Assembly: GCA_905236275.1 (NCBI GenBank)
Contig: CAJOPI010000365.1
Location: 1 to 25,921, forward strand
Length of the DNA stretch: 25,921 nt
From: an uncultured Lachnospiraceae bacterium
GTDB taxonomy: Bacteria > Bacillota > Clostridia > Lachnospirales > Lachnospiraceae
Direction: 5' to 3'
Shown: piece by piece, positions 1 to 8,172 of the stretch
Layout of the letters: each line of letters starts with the position of its first letter
How positions within the stretch are numbered: position 1 is the stretch's first letter
Made by a program: the position numbers and the translations under genes
The notes under the pieces: generated by a model
Seen by the model: the letters and a program-made list of their open reading frames with translations, nothing else
Databases searched by the model: none
Told to the model about the DNA's origin: nothing

Positions 1-80
1 AAAGATGGGCTATGGCGAAATTAAGGACTTTTATCCTGAAAGATAAAAATATACGTTTTATAAGAGGAGATGTATTAACA

Positions 81-1847
81 ATGTTCCAGTCAAGGACACA
101 TAACTGCAATGAGCTGAGACTTTCAGATGCAGGAAAAACAGTAACCATTTGCGGATATTTTGAGAATATCCGTAAGGTAAGTAAAAATCTGGGCTTTTTA
201 GTGCTCAGGGATTTCTATGGAAAAACACAGGTTGTAGTCGAAACAGAGGCTATGATGGAGATGATCGACGGCTTGAACTGTGAATCGACAATTCAGGTAA
301 CAGGTGTCGTTCGTGAGCGTTCCTCCAAGAATACGGCTATGGCTACAGGTGAGATTGAGGTTGTACCGAGCGAGATAAAGGTTCTCGGAAAATGCATCTA
401 CAATGAGCTTCCCTTCGAAATCAACCGTTCAAAGGAAGCCGATGAGAATGCAAGACTTAAGTATCGTTATCTTGATCTGAGAAATCCTGCGGTGAAGGAC
501 AAGATAGTCCTCAGAAGCCGGATAGTTGCTGATTTGCGTGCGTCAATGACAAATGAGGGATTCCTTGAAATTACGACACCTATTCTTACCTGTTCGAGTC
601 CGGAAGGGGCAAGAGACTACCTCGTACCTTCAAGACTTCACGAAGGTAAGTTTTATGCGCTTCCACAGGCACCTCAGCAGTTTAAGCAGATATTGATGGC
701 ATCAGGCTTTGACAGATATTTCCAGATAGCACCCTGCTTCAGAGATGAGGATGCGAGAGCTGACAGGTCTCCGGGAGAATTCTACCAGCTTGATATGGAA
801 ATGGCTTTTGCAAGCCAGGAAGATGTATTCGAGGTTCTTGAACGTGTTCTTCCACCTGTATTCGCCAAATACGGTGTTTACAAGACTGCATCAGAGGCTC
901 CTTTCAAAAGAATCAAGTATCTCGATGCACTGGAAAAATATGGAACAGATAAGCCTGATCTAAGAATAGACCTTATTGCTGAGGATGTCAGCGCAGAGCT
1001 TGCAGGCTGTGGCTTTGAGCCGTTTGCAGAGGGCAATACCATAAAGGCTGTCGTTGTTTCGGGCTTTAACGGATCAAGAAAGGTCATCGACAAAATGATG
1101 GCTGATGCAGAAGTTATCTCCGGTGGCAAGGGCTACTGGTTCAAGGTTAACGAGGACGGAAGCTTTGCGGGCGGTATCTCGAAATTCCTTGGGGATGCGC
1201 ATGACGCTCTTGTTTCAAAGCTTGGACTGAAAGCGGGTGATTTCATAGCCCTTTCGGCAGGAAAGAAATCAGCTGCACAGAAGACCGCAGGAACTCTTAT
1301 AAAGATAATCGGTCCCAATGCAGAAGGTCACATGAAAAAGGACTGCTACGAGTTCTGCTGGATAGTTGACTTCCCTATGTACGAAATCGGAGAGGAGTCG
1401 GGCGAGCTTGAATTCTGTCATAATCCTTTCTCAATGCCGCAGGGCGGTATGGACGCGCTTAAAAATCAGGAGCCTCTTGAAGTTCTTGCCTATCAGTATG
1501 ACCTTGTCTGCAATGGTGTCGAGCTTTCAAGCGGAGCTGTAAGAAACCACGACCCTGAGATCATGGTCGAGGCATTTAAGCTGGTAGGTCTCGGTGAAGA
1601 GGATGTAAAGAAGAAATTCCCTGCAATGTACAATGCGTTCTGCTACGGGGCACCTCCGCATGCCGGTATTGCACCGGGAGTTGACCGTATGGTCATGCTG
1701 ATCGCAGGTGAGGAGTCCATCAGGGAGATAATTCCTTTCCCTATGAACAAGAATGCACAGGACCTTATGATGGGGTCACCTTCAGAGGTAGAAGAGAAGC
1801 AGCTTGAGGATGTTCATATTGCAATCGTGAGAACTGAGAATGAATAA
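81..1847 (+). CDS. aspS: Aspartate--tRNA ligase (class II AspRS)
   Basis: Charges tRNA(Asp) with aspartate in the cytoplasm. I place the start at the ATG at 81, 11 bases after an AGAGGAG ribosome site (63-69). This gives 588 residues, the usual bacterial length, and begins MFQSRTHNCNEL, matching the RTHxCGEL family start. Order of domains: N-terminal OB-fold anticodon-binding domain (about 1-105), class II catalytic core with motif 1 (FLEITTPILT), motif 2 (FRDEDARADR, Arg221), an inserted GAD domain (about 285-415), and motif 3 (GIAPGVDR, Arg536). Motif 2 continues SPGEFYQLD rather than the common QPEFTQ form, so it belongs to a sub-type that I associate with alphaproteobacterial enzymes. An in-frame extension back to base 12 exists but has no family similarity. 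The 3' end overlaps the next gene by 8 bases, suggesting coupled translation. Confidence 0.96.
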   Translation: MFQSRTHNCNELRLSDAGKTVTICGYFENIRKVSKNLGFLVLRDFYGKTQVVVETEAMMEMIDGLNCESTIQVTGVVRERSSKNTAMATGEIEVVPSEIKVLGKCIYNELPFEINRSKEADENARLKYRYLDLRNPAVKDKIVLRSRIVADLRASMTNEGFLEITTPILTCSSPEGARDYLVPSRLHEGKFYALPQAPQQFKQILMASGFDRYFQIAPCFRDEDARADRSPGEFYQLDMEMAFASQEDVFEVLERVLPPVFAKYGVYKTASEAPFKRIKYLDALEKYGTDKPDLRIDLIAEDVSAELAGCGFEPFAEGNTIKAVVVSGFNGSRKVIDKMMADAEVISGGKGYWFKVNEDGSFAGGISKFLGDAHDALVSKLGLKAGDFIALSAGKKSAAQKTAGTLIKIIGPNAEGHMKKDCYEFCWIVDFPMYEIGEESGELEFCHNPFSMPQGGMDALKNQEPLEVLAYQYDLVCNGVELSSGAVRNHDPEIMVEAFKLVGLGEEDVKKKFPAMYNAFCYGAPPHAGIAPGVDRMVMLIAGEESIREIIPFPMNKNAQDLMMGSPSEVEEKQLEDVHIAIVRTENE

Positions 1848-2187
1848 AGGAGAGGAAGGCGAAAACCTCATAACGGCGCAGGCGATGTATGGTTATACGC
1901 ATTATATTTACGGTGAGGCGTATTACGGTTCATTTGGAGGAATGCGTTACCGGATGGCCAGAGAGCCGCTTGAAGATGTCAGATTTGCGCCTGCGGAGAA
2001 ACAGCAGGAGGGTCAGTTCATGGTAACGGTATGGCCTGAACCGCTTTCTTACGAAAAGACGCCTGAAGATAAAAAGAAGAATTTCTATTTTCCTTTTACG
2101 GAACAGGGCAGACTTGATGCGATAGCCTGTCTCAACGAACAATACCGGTCAGGAAAAGAGGACTGGGATAAGATTAGGAGTGTTTGA
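1840..2187 (+). CDS. Conserved-looking hypothetical protein between aspS and fabK
   Basis: I do not recognise this 115-residue protein. The start ATG lies inside the last codons of aspS (8-base overlap) and the stop is 5 bases before fabK, so it is read as a genuine member of the operon rather than a shadow. It has no signal peptide or membrane segment. It is rich in Tyr, Phe and charged residues; a Tyr/Gly-rich N-terminal third (YGYTHYIYGEAYYG) is followed by a segment with TVWPEPLSYEKTPEDKKKN and a C-terminal, probably helical, part (LNEQYRSGKEDWDKIRSV). No catalytic motif is visible. The start is uncertain: there is little ribosome site before 1840, while an in-frame ATG at 1885 lies too far from the AGGAGAGG at 1848-1855. 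It could be a small cytoplasmic accessory protein; no function is assigned. Confidence 0.7.
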   Translation: MNKGEEGENLITAQAMYGYTHYIYGEAYYGSFGGMRYRMAREPLEDVRFAPAEKQQEGQFMVTVWPEPLSYEKTPEDKKKNFYFPFTEQGRLDAIACLNEQYRSGKEDWDKIRSV

Positions 2188-2192
2188 TATTT

Positions 2193-3116
2193 ATGAAAAC
2201 AAGAATTACGGAAATCTTAGGAACTGAAGCCCCCATTATTCAGGGTGGTATGGCATGGGTAGCTGAGTGGAATCTTGCAGCGGCAGTATCTGAGGCAGGC
2301 GGACTCGGCATCATCGGAGCAGCAAGCGCACCGCCGGAAATCGTAAGGGAACAGATCAGAAAGGTAAAAGAGCTTACAGATAAACCTTTCGGTGTAAATA
2401 TTATGATGCTTAACCCCAACGCACCCGAGGTTGCACAGATAGTGATCGAGGAAAAGGTACCGGTAGTTACAACAGGTGCAGGCAGCCCTGCTAAGTTTAT
2501 GGCTGACTGGAAGGCAGCAGGCGTAAAGGTCATCCCCGTTGTTGCTTCCGTTGCAATGGCTGTAATGATGGAGAGAGGCGGAGCTGATGCTATCGTTGCC
2601 GAGGGTTGTGAAGCAGGCGGACATATCGGTTCTACAACAACCATGTCACTTGTACCTCAGGTAGTTGACGCCGTTAAAATCCCTGTTATCGCAGCAGGCG
2701 GTATCGCAGACGGAAGAGGAATGGCTGCTGCATTTATGCTCGGTGCTGAAGGTATCCAGATGGGAACACGCTTTGTAGCAGCAGAGGAGTCAATTGTTCA
2801 TGAAAACTTCAAGAAGAAGCTTTGCAAGGCAAGCGACATTGACTCCGTTGTAACAGGCGCAACGACAGGACATCCTATCAGGGTTCTCAGAAACAAGATG
2901 ACAAAGGAATACTTAAAGCTTGAGCAGGAAGGAGCACCTTTCGAAGAGCTTGAAAAGCTTACTCTTGGTTCACTCAGGAAGGCTGTAATGGAGGGTGATA
3001 TAGAGAACGGTTCCCTTATGTCAGGTCAGATCGCAGGAATGATAAAAGAGGTCAAGACCTGTAAGGAAATCATAACATCGATCGTTGCAGATGCTGAAAA
3101 GCTTATGAAGATTTGA
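2193..3116 (+). CDS. fabK: Enoyl-ACP reductase II, FMN-dependent (FabK)
   Basis: Reduces trans-2-enoyl-ACP to acyl-ACP, the last step of each fatty-acid elongation round, using FMN and NAD(P)H. The 307-residue protein is a TIM-barrel flavoprotein of the FabK/2-nitropropane dioxygenase family. Visible signatures: IQGGMAWVAEWNLAAAVSEA at the N terminus, PFGVNIMML, GCEAGGHIG with His144 (the catalytic His position of FabK), and the phosphate-binding AAGGIADGRGMAAAF followed by GAEGIQMGTRF. The ATG at 2193 is 12 bases after AGGAG (2176-2180); the in-frame TTG at 2184 would be only 3 bases away and is less likely. No FabI-type reductase is in the window. Family members resist triclosan. It leads the fab cluster; the position next to fabD makes the FabK role much more likely than nitronate monooxygenase. 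Confidence 0.94.
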   Translation: MKTRITEILGTEAPIIQGGMAWVAEWNLAAAVSEAGGLGIIGAASAPPEIVREQIRKVKELTDKPFGVNIMMLNPNAPEVAQIVIEEKVPVVTTGAGSPAKFMADWKAAGVKVIPVVASVAMAVMMERGGADAIVAEGCEAGGHIGSTTTMSLVPQVVDAVKIPVIAAGGIADGRGMAAAFMLGAEGIQMGTRFVAAEESIVHENFKKKLCKASDIDSVVTGATTGHPIRVLRNKMTKEYLKLEQEGAPFEELEKLTLGSLRKAVMEGDIENGSLMSGQIAGMIKEVKTCKEIITSIVADAEKLMKI

Positions 3117-3134
3117 TAATTAAAGAGGAGAGTT

Positions 3135-4055
3135 ATGGGAAAAATCGCATTTATATTCCCCGGTCAGGGTGCCCAGTATGTTGGCATGGGCAAGGGCTTT
3201 TATGATAATGAAGCAGAGGCAAAGGAAGTTTACGAAACAGCTTCAAAGGCTTCGGGAGTGGATGTAGAGAAAATCTGCTTTGAGGAAAACACTGATATCA
3301 ACGAAACTCAGTATACACAGATTGCGATGGTTGCAACCGAGCTTGCAATTTTCAAGTGTCTTGAAAAGAACGGAATTAAAGCAGATTATACAGCAGGTCA
3401 TTCACTTGGAGAATATGCCGCAATCGCTGCAGCAGGTGCAATGAGCGTGGAGGATGCCTGCAGACTCGTTCGCAAGAGAGGCGTATTCATGCAGGAGGCA
3501 GTTCCGACAGGCGGTGCGATGAGCGCAGTCTTGGGTCTTGATGAAGAAAAGATTGCTGCCGTATGTGATGAGACTGAGGGTATCGTTTCCGTTGCAAATT
3601 ATAACTGTCCGGGACAGATTGTCATCACCGGTGAGGAGGCTGCAGTTAAAGCAGCCGGAGAGGCACTTACAGCTGCCGGTGCAAAGAGGGTTGTTGCCCT
3701 GAATGTCAGCGGACCATTCCATTCAGCAATGATGGTTCCTGCCGGAGAGAAGCTTGCAGCAGAGCTGGAAAAAGCAGATTTTTCAGACCCTGAAATACCT
3801 TATGTTGCAAACTATACTGCAGAATATGTAACAAAGGGCTCTGATATAGCAGGACTTCTTGAAAAGCAGATTTCGGGCTCCGTACAGTGGATAAAGACTA
3901 TTGAAAAGCTTATCGCAGATGGCGTGGATACGTTTGTGGAGATAGGACCGGGACGTACACTTGCCGGATTCAATAAGAGGATCAGCAGAGAAGTCAGGAC
4001 AATAAATATTGATAAATACGAGGATTTCGCAGCAGCCGTTGAGGCGCTTAAATGA
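3135..4055 (+). CDS. fabD: Malonyl-CoA:ACP transacylase
   Basis: Transfers malonyl from CoA to the phosphopantetheine arm of acyl carrier protein, supplying the two-carbon donor for elongation. The 306-residue length is normal. The N-terminal FPGQGAQ loop, the nucleophile elbow GHSLGEY with Ser90, and GPFHSAMM with the partner His196 are all present, as is the RKRGVFMQ segment whose Arg holds the malonyl carboxylate. The start ATG follows AAAGAGGAG at a normal distance, 18 bases after fabK. It acts with FabF and FabH encoded downstream and with an ACP that is not encoded here. Confidence 0.96.
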   Translation: MGKIAFIFPGQGAQYVGMGKGFYDNEAEAKEVYETASKASGVDVEKICFEENTDINETQYTQIAMVATELAIFKCLEKNGIKADYTAGHSLGEYAAIAAAGAMSVEDACRLVRKRGVFMQEAVPTGGAMSAVLGLDEEKIAAVCDETEGIVSVANYNCPGQIVITGEEAAVKAAGEALTAAGAKRVVALNVSGPFHSAMMVPAGEKLAAELEKADFSDPEIPYVANYTAEYVTKGSDIAGLLEKQISGSVQWIKTIEKLIADGVDTFVEIGPGRTLAGFNKRISREVRTINIDKYEDFAAAVEALK

Positions 4056-4065
4056 GGAGGCTTTG

Positions 4066-4806
4066 ATGACAGATAAGAAACTTGCTATAGTTACCGGAGC
4101 GGGAAGAGGAATAGGAAGAGAGATAGCCAGAACACTTGCGCGTGACGGATTTTTTGTAATCGTAAACTATGCCCATTCTTCCTCGGCAGCTGATGAGGCG
4201 GTTGAGGAGATAAAGGCGGAAGGCGGCGAGGCAGCAGCGGTTCAGTGTGATGTATCTGATTTCAAGGCTGTTGAAGAGTTTGCTTCGGCAATGATCAAGG
4301 AATACGGTAATGTAGATGTACTTGTTAATAATGCAGGTGTTACACGTGATACACTCCTTATGGCAATGAAGGAAGAGGATTTTGATATTGTTATAAATAC
4401 GAATCTCAAGGGAACCTTCAATACCATGAGACATTTTTCCAGATATATGCTCAAGAATAAGACGGGAGCAAGAATTATAAATATTTCGTCTATTTCAGGA
4501 GTTATGGGAAATGCAGGTCAGTCTAACTACAGTGCTTCAAAGGCAGGTGTTATCGGTCTGACAAAAGCCGCAGCGAAGGAACTCGGAGGTAAGAATATTA
4601 CCGTTAACGCTGTTGCTCCGGGTTATGTGGATACGGAAATGACCCAGGTTCTTTCAGATAAGGTTAAAGAATCAATACTTGCGTCCGTTCCGCTTAAAAG
4701 AGGCGGTACTGTTGAGGATATAGCAAATGCGGTTTCTTTCCTCGCATCGGATAAGGCATCATACATTACAGGACAGGTTATTCAGGTTAACGGAGGTATG
4801 GGATGA
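4066..4806 (+). CDS. fabG: 3-oxoacyl-ACP reductase
   Basis: NADPH-dependent reduction of 3-oxoacyl-ACP to 3-hydroxyacyl-ACP. It is a 246-residue short-chain dehydrogenase/reductase: the cofactor loop TGAGRGIG (10-17), the NNAG motif (88-91), and the catalytic set Asn113, Ser142, Tyr155 (SNYSASKAG) and Lys159 are in place. The C terminus ends ITGQVIQVNGGMG, typical of FabG. The ATG at 4066 follows AGGAGG (4055-4060) by 5 bases; a longer in-frame reading that starts inside fabD is not needed. The stop overlaps the fabF start as ATGA. The location between fabD and fabF supports FabG over other SDR enzymes. Confidence 0.96.
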   Translation: MTDKKLAIVTGAGRGIGREIARTLARDGFFVIVNYAHSSSAADEAVEEIKAEGGEAAAVQCDVSDFKAVEEFASAMIKEYGNVDVLVNNAGVTRDTLLMAMKEEDFDIVINTNLKGTFNTMRHFSRYMLKNKTGARIINISSISGVMGNAGQSNYSASKAGVIGLTKAAAKELGGKNITVNAVAPGYVDTEMTQVLSDKVKESILASVPLKRGGTVEDIANAVSFLASDKASYITGQVIQVNGGMG

Positions 4807-6047
4807 GTTTCAAAGAAGAAAGAAGAGTAGTTATTACAGGTCTGGGAGCTGTTACGCCCGTAGGAAACAATGTTGCTGATTTTTGGAATGCAATAAAAGA
4901 AGGCAGGCATGGTTTTGCTGCAATAACAAGATTTGACTCAACAGACTTCAAGTGTCATGTTGCGGCAGAGGTAAAGGATTTTGATCCAAAGCAGTATATC
5001 GATCCCAAGCAGGCACGCCGTATGGCTCCTTTTGCACAGCTTGCAATGGCTGCGGCAAAAGAGGCTATAGAGGATTCCGGACTTGATATGGAGAAAGAGG
5101 ATGCTTACCGCTGCGGAACCTGTGTGGGAAGCGGTATCGGCTCAATGCAGGATCTCGAAAGCGAAGCAGCTCATGTTGCTGCAAAGGGACCTAAATTCGT
5201 AAATCCTATCTTCATACCGAAGATGATTTCAAATATGGCATCCGGAAATATCTCGATCCAGTATGGTCTTAAGGGTAAGAGCATCGATATAGTTACAGCC
5301 TGTGCAACAGGAACAAACTGTATCGGTGAAGCAATGAGAACCATCCAGTACAATGATGCTGATATAATGGTTGCAGGCGGTTCCGAATCGGCCGTAACCC
5401 CTCTTTCTGTTGCAGGCTTCTGCCAGCTTACGGCACTTACTTCATCAGATGACCCGGATAAATGTTCACTTCCGTTTGACAAGAACAGAAGCGGATTCGT
5501 CATGGGTGAGGGTGCAGGCGTTGTGGTTCTCGAAGAGCTTGAGCATGCTAAAAAGCGTGGTGCAAAGATTTATGCCGAGCTTGTTGGCTATGGCTGTTCT
5601 TCGGATGCTTTCCACATCACACTTCCCGCAGAGGATGGTTCAGGTGCGGCAGCTGCAATGGAAAATGCCATCAATGATGCAGGCATTGCAAAAGAGGACA
5701 TCGAATACATCAACGCACATGGAACAAGTACCCATGCCAATGACCTTTTTGAGACACGTGCGATCAAGAAGCTTTTTGGTGACCATGCGAAGAATATCAA
5801 GATTAATTCAACCAAGTCGATGATAGGTCATCTGCTTGGAGGGGCAGGCGCAGTAGAGTGTATCACCTGCGTAAAGGAGCTTGAAGAGGGCTATATCCAC
5901 CAGACTCTGGGCTATGAGACTCCTGATGAGGAAATGGATCTTGATTACTGCAAGGACGCATGCAATAAGGATATTAAGTATGCTTTGTCGAATTCCCTCG
6001 GATTTGGCGGACATAATGCGACTATTATTCTTAAGAAGTACGAATGA
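4803..6047 (+). CDS. fabF: 3-oxoacyl-ACP synthase II
   Basis: Condenses malonyl-ACP with acyl-ACP to extend the chain by two carbons. The 414-residue protein has the thiolase-fold Cys-His-His set: Cys167 in TACATG, His306 in NAHGTSTHAND, and His343 in STKSMIGHLLGGAGA with Lys338 beside it. The N terminus RRVVITGLGAVTPVGN and the C-terminal SNSLGFGGHNATI are classic for FabF/FabB. It starts in a 4-base overlap with fabG, so the two are translationally coupled. No separate fabB is in the window, so I infer that FabF does the general elongation. Confidence 0.97.
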   Translation: MSFKEERRVVITGLGAVTPVGNNVADFWNAIKEGRHGFAAITRFDSTDFKCHVAAEVKDFDPKQYIDPKQARRMAPFAQLAMAAAKEAIEDSGLDMEKEDAYRCGTCVGSGIGSMQDLESEAAHVAAKGPKFVNPIFIPKMISNMASGNISIQYGLKGKSIDIVTACATGTNCIGEAMRTIQYNDADIMVAGGSESAVTPLSVAGFCQLTALTSSDDPDKCSLPFDKNRSGFVMGEGAGVVVLEELEHAKKRGAKIYAELVGYGCSSDAFHITLPAEDGSGAAAAMENAINDAGIAKEDIEYINAHGTSTHANDLFETRAIKKLFGDHAKNIKINSTKSMIGHLLGGAGAVECITCVKELEEGYIHQTLGYETPDEEMDLDYCKDACNKDIKYALSNSLGFGGHNATIILKKYE

Positions 6048-6065
6048 TCAGGAGGGGAAATATCT

Positions 6066-6503
6066 ATGTCTATAATGAAAACGAAGGATATAATGAATAT
6101 TATCCCTCACCGTCAGCCTTTTCTTTTAGTTGACACCATAGAAGAGCTTGAAAGCGGTAAAAGGGCTGTGGGAACAAAGTGTGTAAGCTACAATGAGCCT
6201 TTCTTTGCCGGACATTTTCCGGGAGAGCCGGTTATGCCGGGAGTGCTTATTGTTGAGGCACTTGCACAGGTTGGTGCGGTTGCCATATTGTCTGAGCCGG
6301 AATTTAAGGGAAAAACGGCTTATTTTGCTGCGCTGAATAAAGTAAGATTTAAGAGAAAGGTTGAACCCGGAGATGTTCTGACTCTTGAAACTGAGATTAT
6401 TCAGCTTAAGGGACCTATGGGTGTAGGCAAAGCTACAGCTAAAGTTGGTGATGAGATTGCGGTAACAGCAGAACTGACCTTTGCAATCTCAAAGGAGGCT
6501 TAA
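6066..6503 (+). CDS. fabZ: 3-hydroxyacyl-ACP dehydratase FabZ
   Basis: Removes water from 3-hydroxyacyl-ACP to give trans-2-enoyl-ACP, the substrate for FabK. It is a 145-residue single hot-dog-fold protein. The [11 protein letters not shown] start, catalytic His50 in [14 protein letters not shown], and Glu64 in LIVEALAQ are present. The ATG at 6066 is 10 bases after GGAGG (6051-6055), which favours it over the nearby ATG at 6075. It lies 18 bases after fabF and 8 before the carboxyltransferase gene. No FabA or FabM is in the window, so how unsaturated chains are made cannot be told from here. Confidence 0.96.
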   Translation: MSIMKTKDIMNIIPHRQPFLLVDTIEELESGKRAVGTKCVSYNEPFFAGHFPGEPVMPGVLIVEALAQVGAVAILSEPEFKGKTAYFAALNKVRFKRKVEPGDVLTLETEIIQLKGPMGVGKATAKVGDEIAVTAELTFAISKEA

Positions 6504-6511
6504 GAAAAACT

Positions 6512-8155
6512 ATGAAATTGCCTAATTTATTCAGAGGAAAAGAGGCACCTGACTATATTGTCTGCCCTGCGTGCGGAAGACGTGCCGAGAAGCAGGATAT
6601 AGTTATTAACAACTATATCTGTACTTACTGCGGACATTATTACAGAGTCAGGACAAATAACAGGATTAAGATGGTTGTTGACAGGGGTTCTTTCAAGCCA
6701 TGGTTTAACGACCTTGAAGTTGTGAATCCTCTTGATTTTCCGGGATATGATGATAAGCTTGCCGCAACACGCGAAAAAACCGGACTTGACGAGGGTGTTA
6801 CCGTAGGCGAATGTACAATAGGCGGCGAAAAGGCTGTTATCGGTATCTGTGATGCAAGATTCCTTATGGGAAGTATGGGTCACGTATATGGTGAGAAGAT
6901 AACCCGCACGGTTGAAAGAGCCACAGAGGAGAAGCTTCCCGTTATCATGTTTACCTGTTCGGGAGGCGCAAGAATGCAGGAGGGTATCATTTCCCTTATG
7001 CAGATGGAAAAGACTTCGGCAGCCTTTAAGCGTCATTCGGATGCAGGTCTTCTCTATATCACAGTGCTTACAGATCCGACAACCGGTGGTGTAACGGCTT
7101 CTTTTGCCATGCTCGGTGATATCATCTTAGGTGAGCCACAGGCACTTGTCGGCTTTGCAGGTCCGCGTGTTATCGAGCAGACTATCGGACAGAAGCTTCC
7201 TGAGGGATTCCAGAAGACGGAATTCCTTCTTGAACATGGTTTCTGTGATTCCATTGTTGAAAGACAGGAATTGAAGTCTACTCTTGCACATATACTTAAG
7301 TTCAATAACGGAACAATGGTAAATGCCCTGAAGCCTAAGCAGGCTGATAAATCTACCGGCAGGGATGCCGAGGTTCTTACGGCTTGGGAGAAAGTCAAGG
7401 CAGTACGCTCGATAAAGAGACCTTCCACACTTGCCTATATTGAGAGAGTATTTGACAGCTTTTACGAACTTCATGGAGACCGTTATTTTGCAGATGACAA
7501 GTGTGTTGTCGGCGGTCTTGCCGCACTCGGCGGACAAAGCGTGATGGTAATCGGTGTTGAAAAGGGTCAGGATATGGCTGAATGTAAGCGCCGGAATTTT
7601 GGTATGCCTTCACCTGAAGGATACAGAAAAGCCTTAAGGCTCATGAAGCTGGCTGAAAAGATGAATGTTCCGGTCGTTACCTTCGTTAATACACCCGGTG
7701 CTTTCCCCGGAATGGAAGCGGAAGAGAACGGACAGGGTGAGGCTATTGCAAGAAATCTCTATGAAATGGCAGCTCTTAAGGTTCCCGTTCTTGCGCTTAT
7801 GATCGGAGAAGGCGGAAGCGGCGGCGCACTTGGTCTTGCTGTCGGCAACGAAGTCTGGATGATGGAGAATGCTACTTATTCCGTACTTTCTCCCGAAGGC
7901 TTTGCTTCTATCCTTTGGAAAGACGGTAAAAGGGCTTCCGAGGCGGCAGGCGTTATGTGTATCACTGCCGATGACCTTAAGCGTCTCGGGGTTATAGAAA
8001 AGATAATTCCTGAGTATGGCGTTGCGTCAGAGTCTACCATAGGAGCGATTTCTGATTTCCTTAAAGACAATATAGCCGAATTCATCGTTAAATATTCAAA
8101 GATGAGCGGCAGAGAGCTGGCAGACCAGCGTTACGAAAGATTTAGAAAGTTCTGA
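6512..8155 (+). CDS. accDA: Acetyl-CoA carboxylase carboxyltransferase, beta-alpha (AccD-AccA) fusion
   Basis: Moves the carboxyl group from biotin to acetyl-CoA, making malonyl-CoA for FabD. The 547-residue protein joins both subunits in one chain. Residues about 1-268 are AccD: a four-Cys zinc ribbon (Cys18, Cys21, Cys37, Cys40) and the crotonase-like core with [11 protein letters not shown] and [14 protein letters not shown]. Residues about 288-547 are Acc[57 protein letters not shown] and [15 protein letters not shown]. The roughly 20-residue joint (about 270-290) replaces the N-terminal helical segment that stand-alone AccA proteins carry. AAAGGAGG (6491-6498) lies inside the end of fabZ, 13 bases before the ATG. 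AccB and AccC, needed for activity, are not in the window. Fusions of this type are known in related Clostridia. Confidence 0.95.
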   Translation: MKLPNLFRGKEAPDYIVCPACGRRAEKQDIVINNYICTYCGHYYRVRTNNRIKMVVDRGSFKPWFNDLEVVNPLDFPGYDDKLAATREKTGLDEGVTVGECTIGGEKAVIGICDARFLMGSMGHVYGEKITRTVERATEEKLPVIMFTCSGGARMQEGIISLMQMEKTSAAFKRHSDAGLLYITVLTDPTTGGVTASFAMLGDIILGEPQALVGFAGPRVIEQTIGQKLPEGFQKTEFLLEHGFCDSIVERQELKSTLAHILKFNNGTMVNALKPKQADKSTGRDAEVLTAWEKVKAVRSIKRPSTLAYIERVFDSFYELHGDRYFADDKCVVGGLAALGGQSVMVIGVEKGQDMAECKRRNFGMPSPEGYRKALRLMKLAEKMNVPVVTFVNTPGAFPGMEAEENGQGEAIARNLYEMAALKVPVLALMIGEGGSGGALGLAVGNEVWMMENATYSVLSPEGFASILWKDGKRASEAAGVMCITADDLKRLGVIEKIIPEYGVASESTIGAISDFLKDNIAEFIVKYSKMSGRELADQRYERFRKF

Positions 8156-8172
8156 TTGTAAGGGGAATAGTA

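Noticed and set aside
12..80. In-frame extension of aspS to base 12
   Set aside because: The extra 23 residues match no AspRS, and the ATG at 81 has a proper ribosome site and the conserved N terminus.
1..80. T-box riboswitch before aspS
   Set aside because: No T-box sequence or terminator hairpin is visible; the window starts too close to the gene to judge.
2217..2644. Long antisense frames across fabK (134-135 residues)
   Set aside because: They lie fully inside a well-conserved gene, have low-complexity Cys/Thr-rich sequence and no ribosome site; they are shadows of codon bias.
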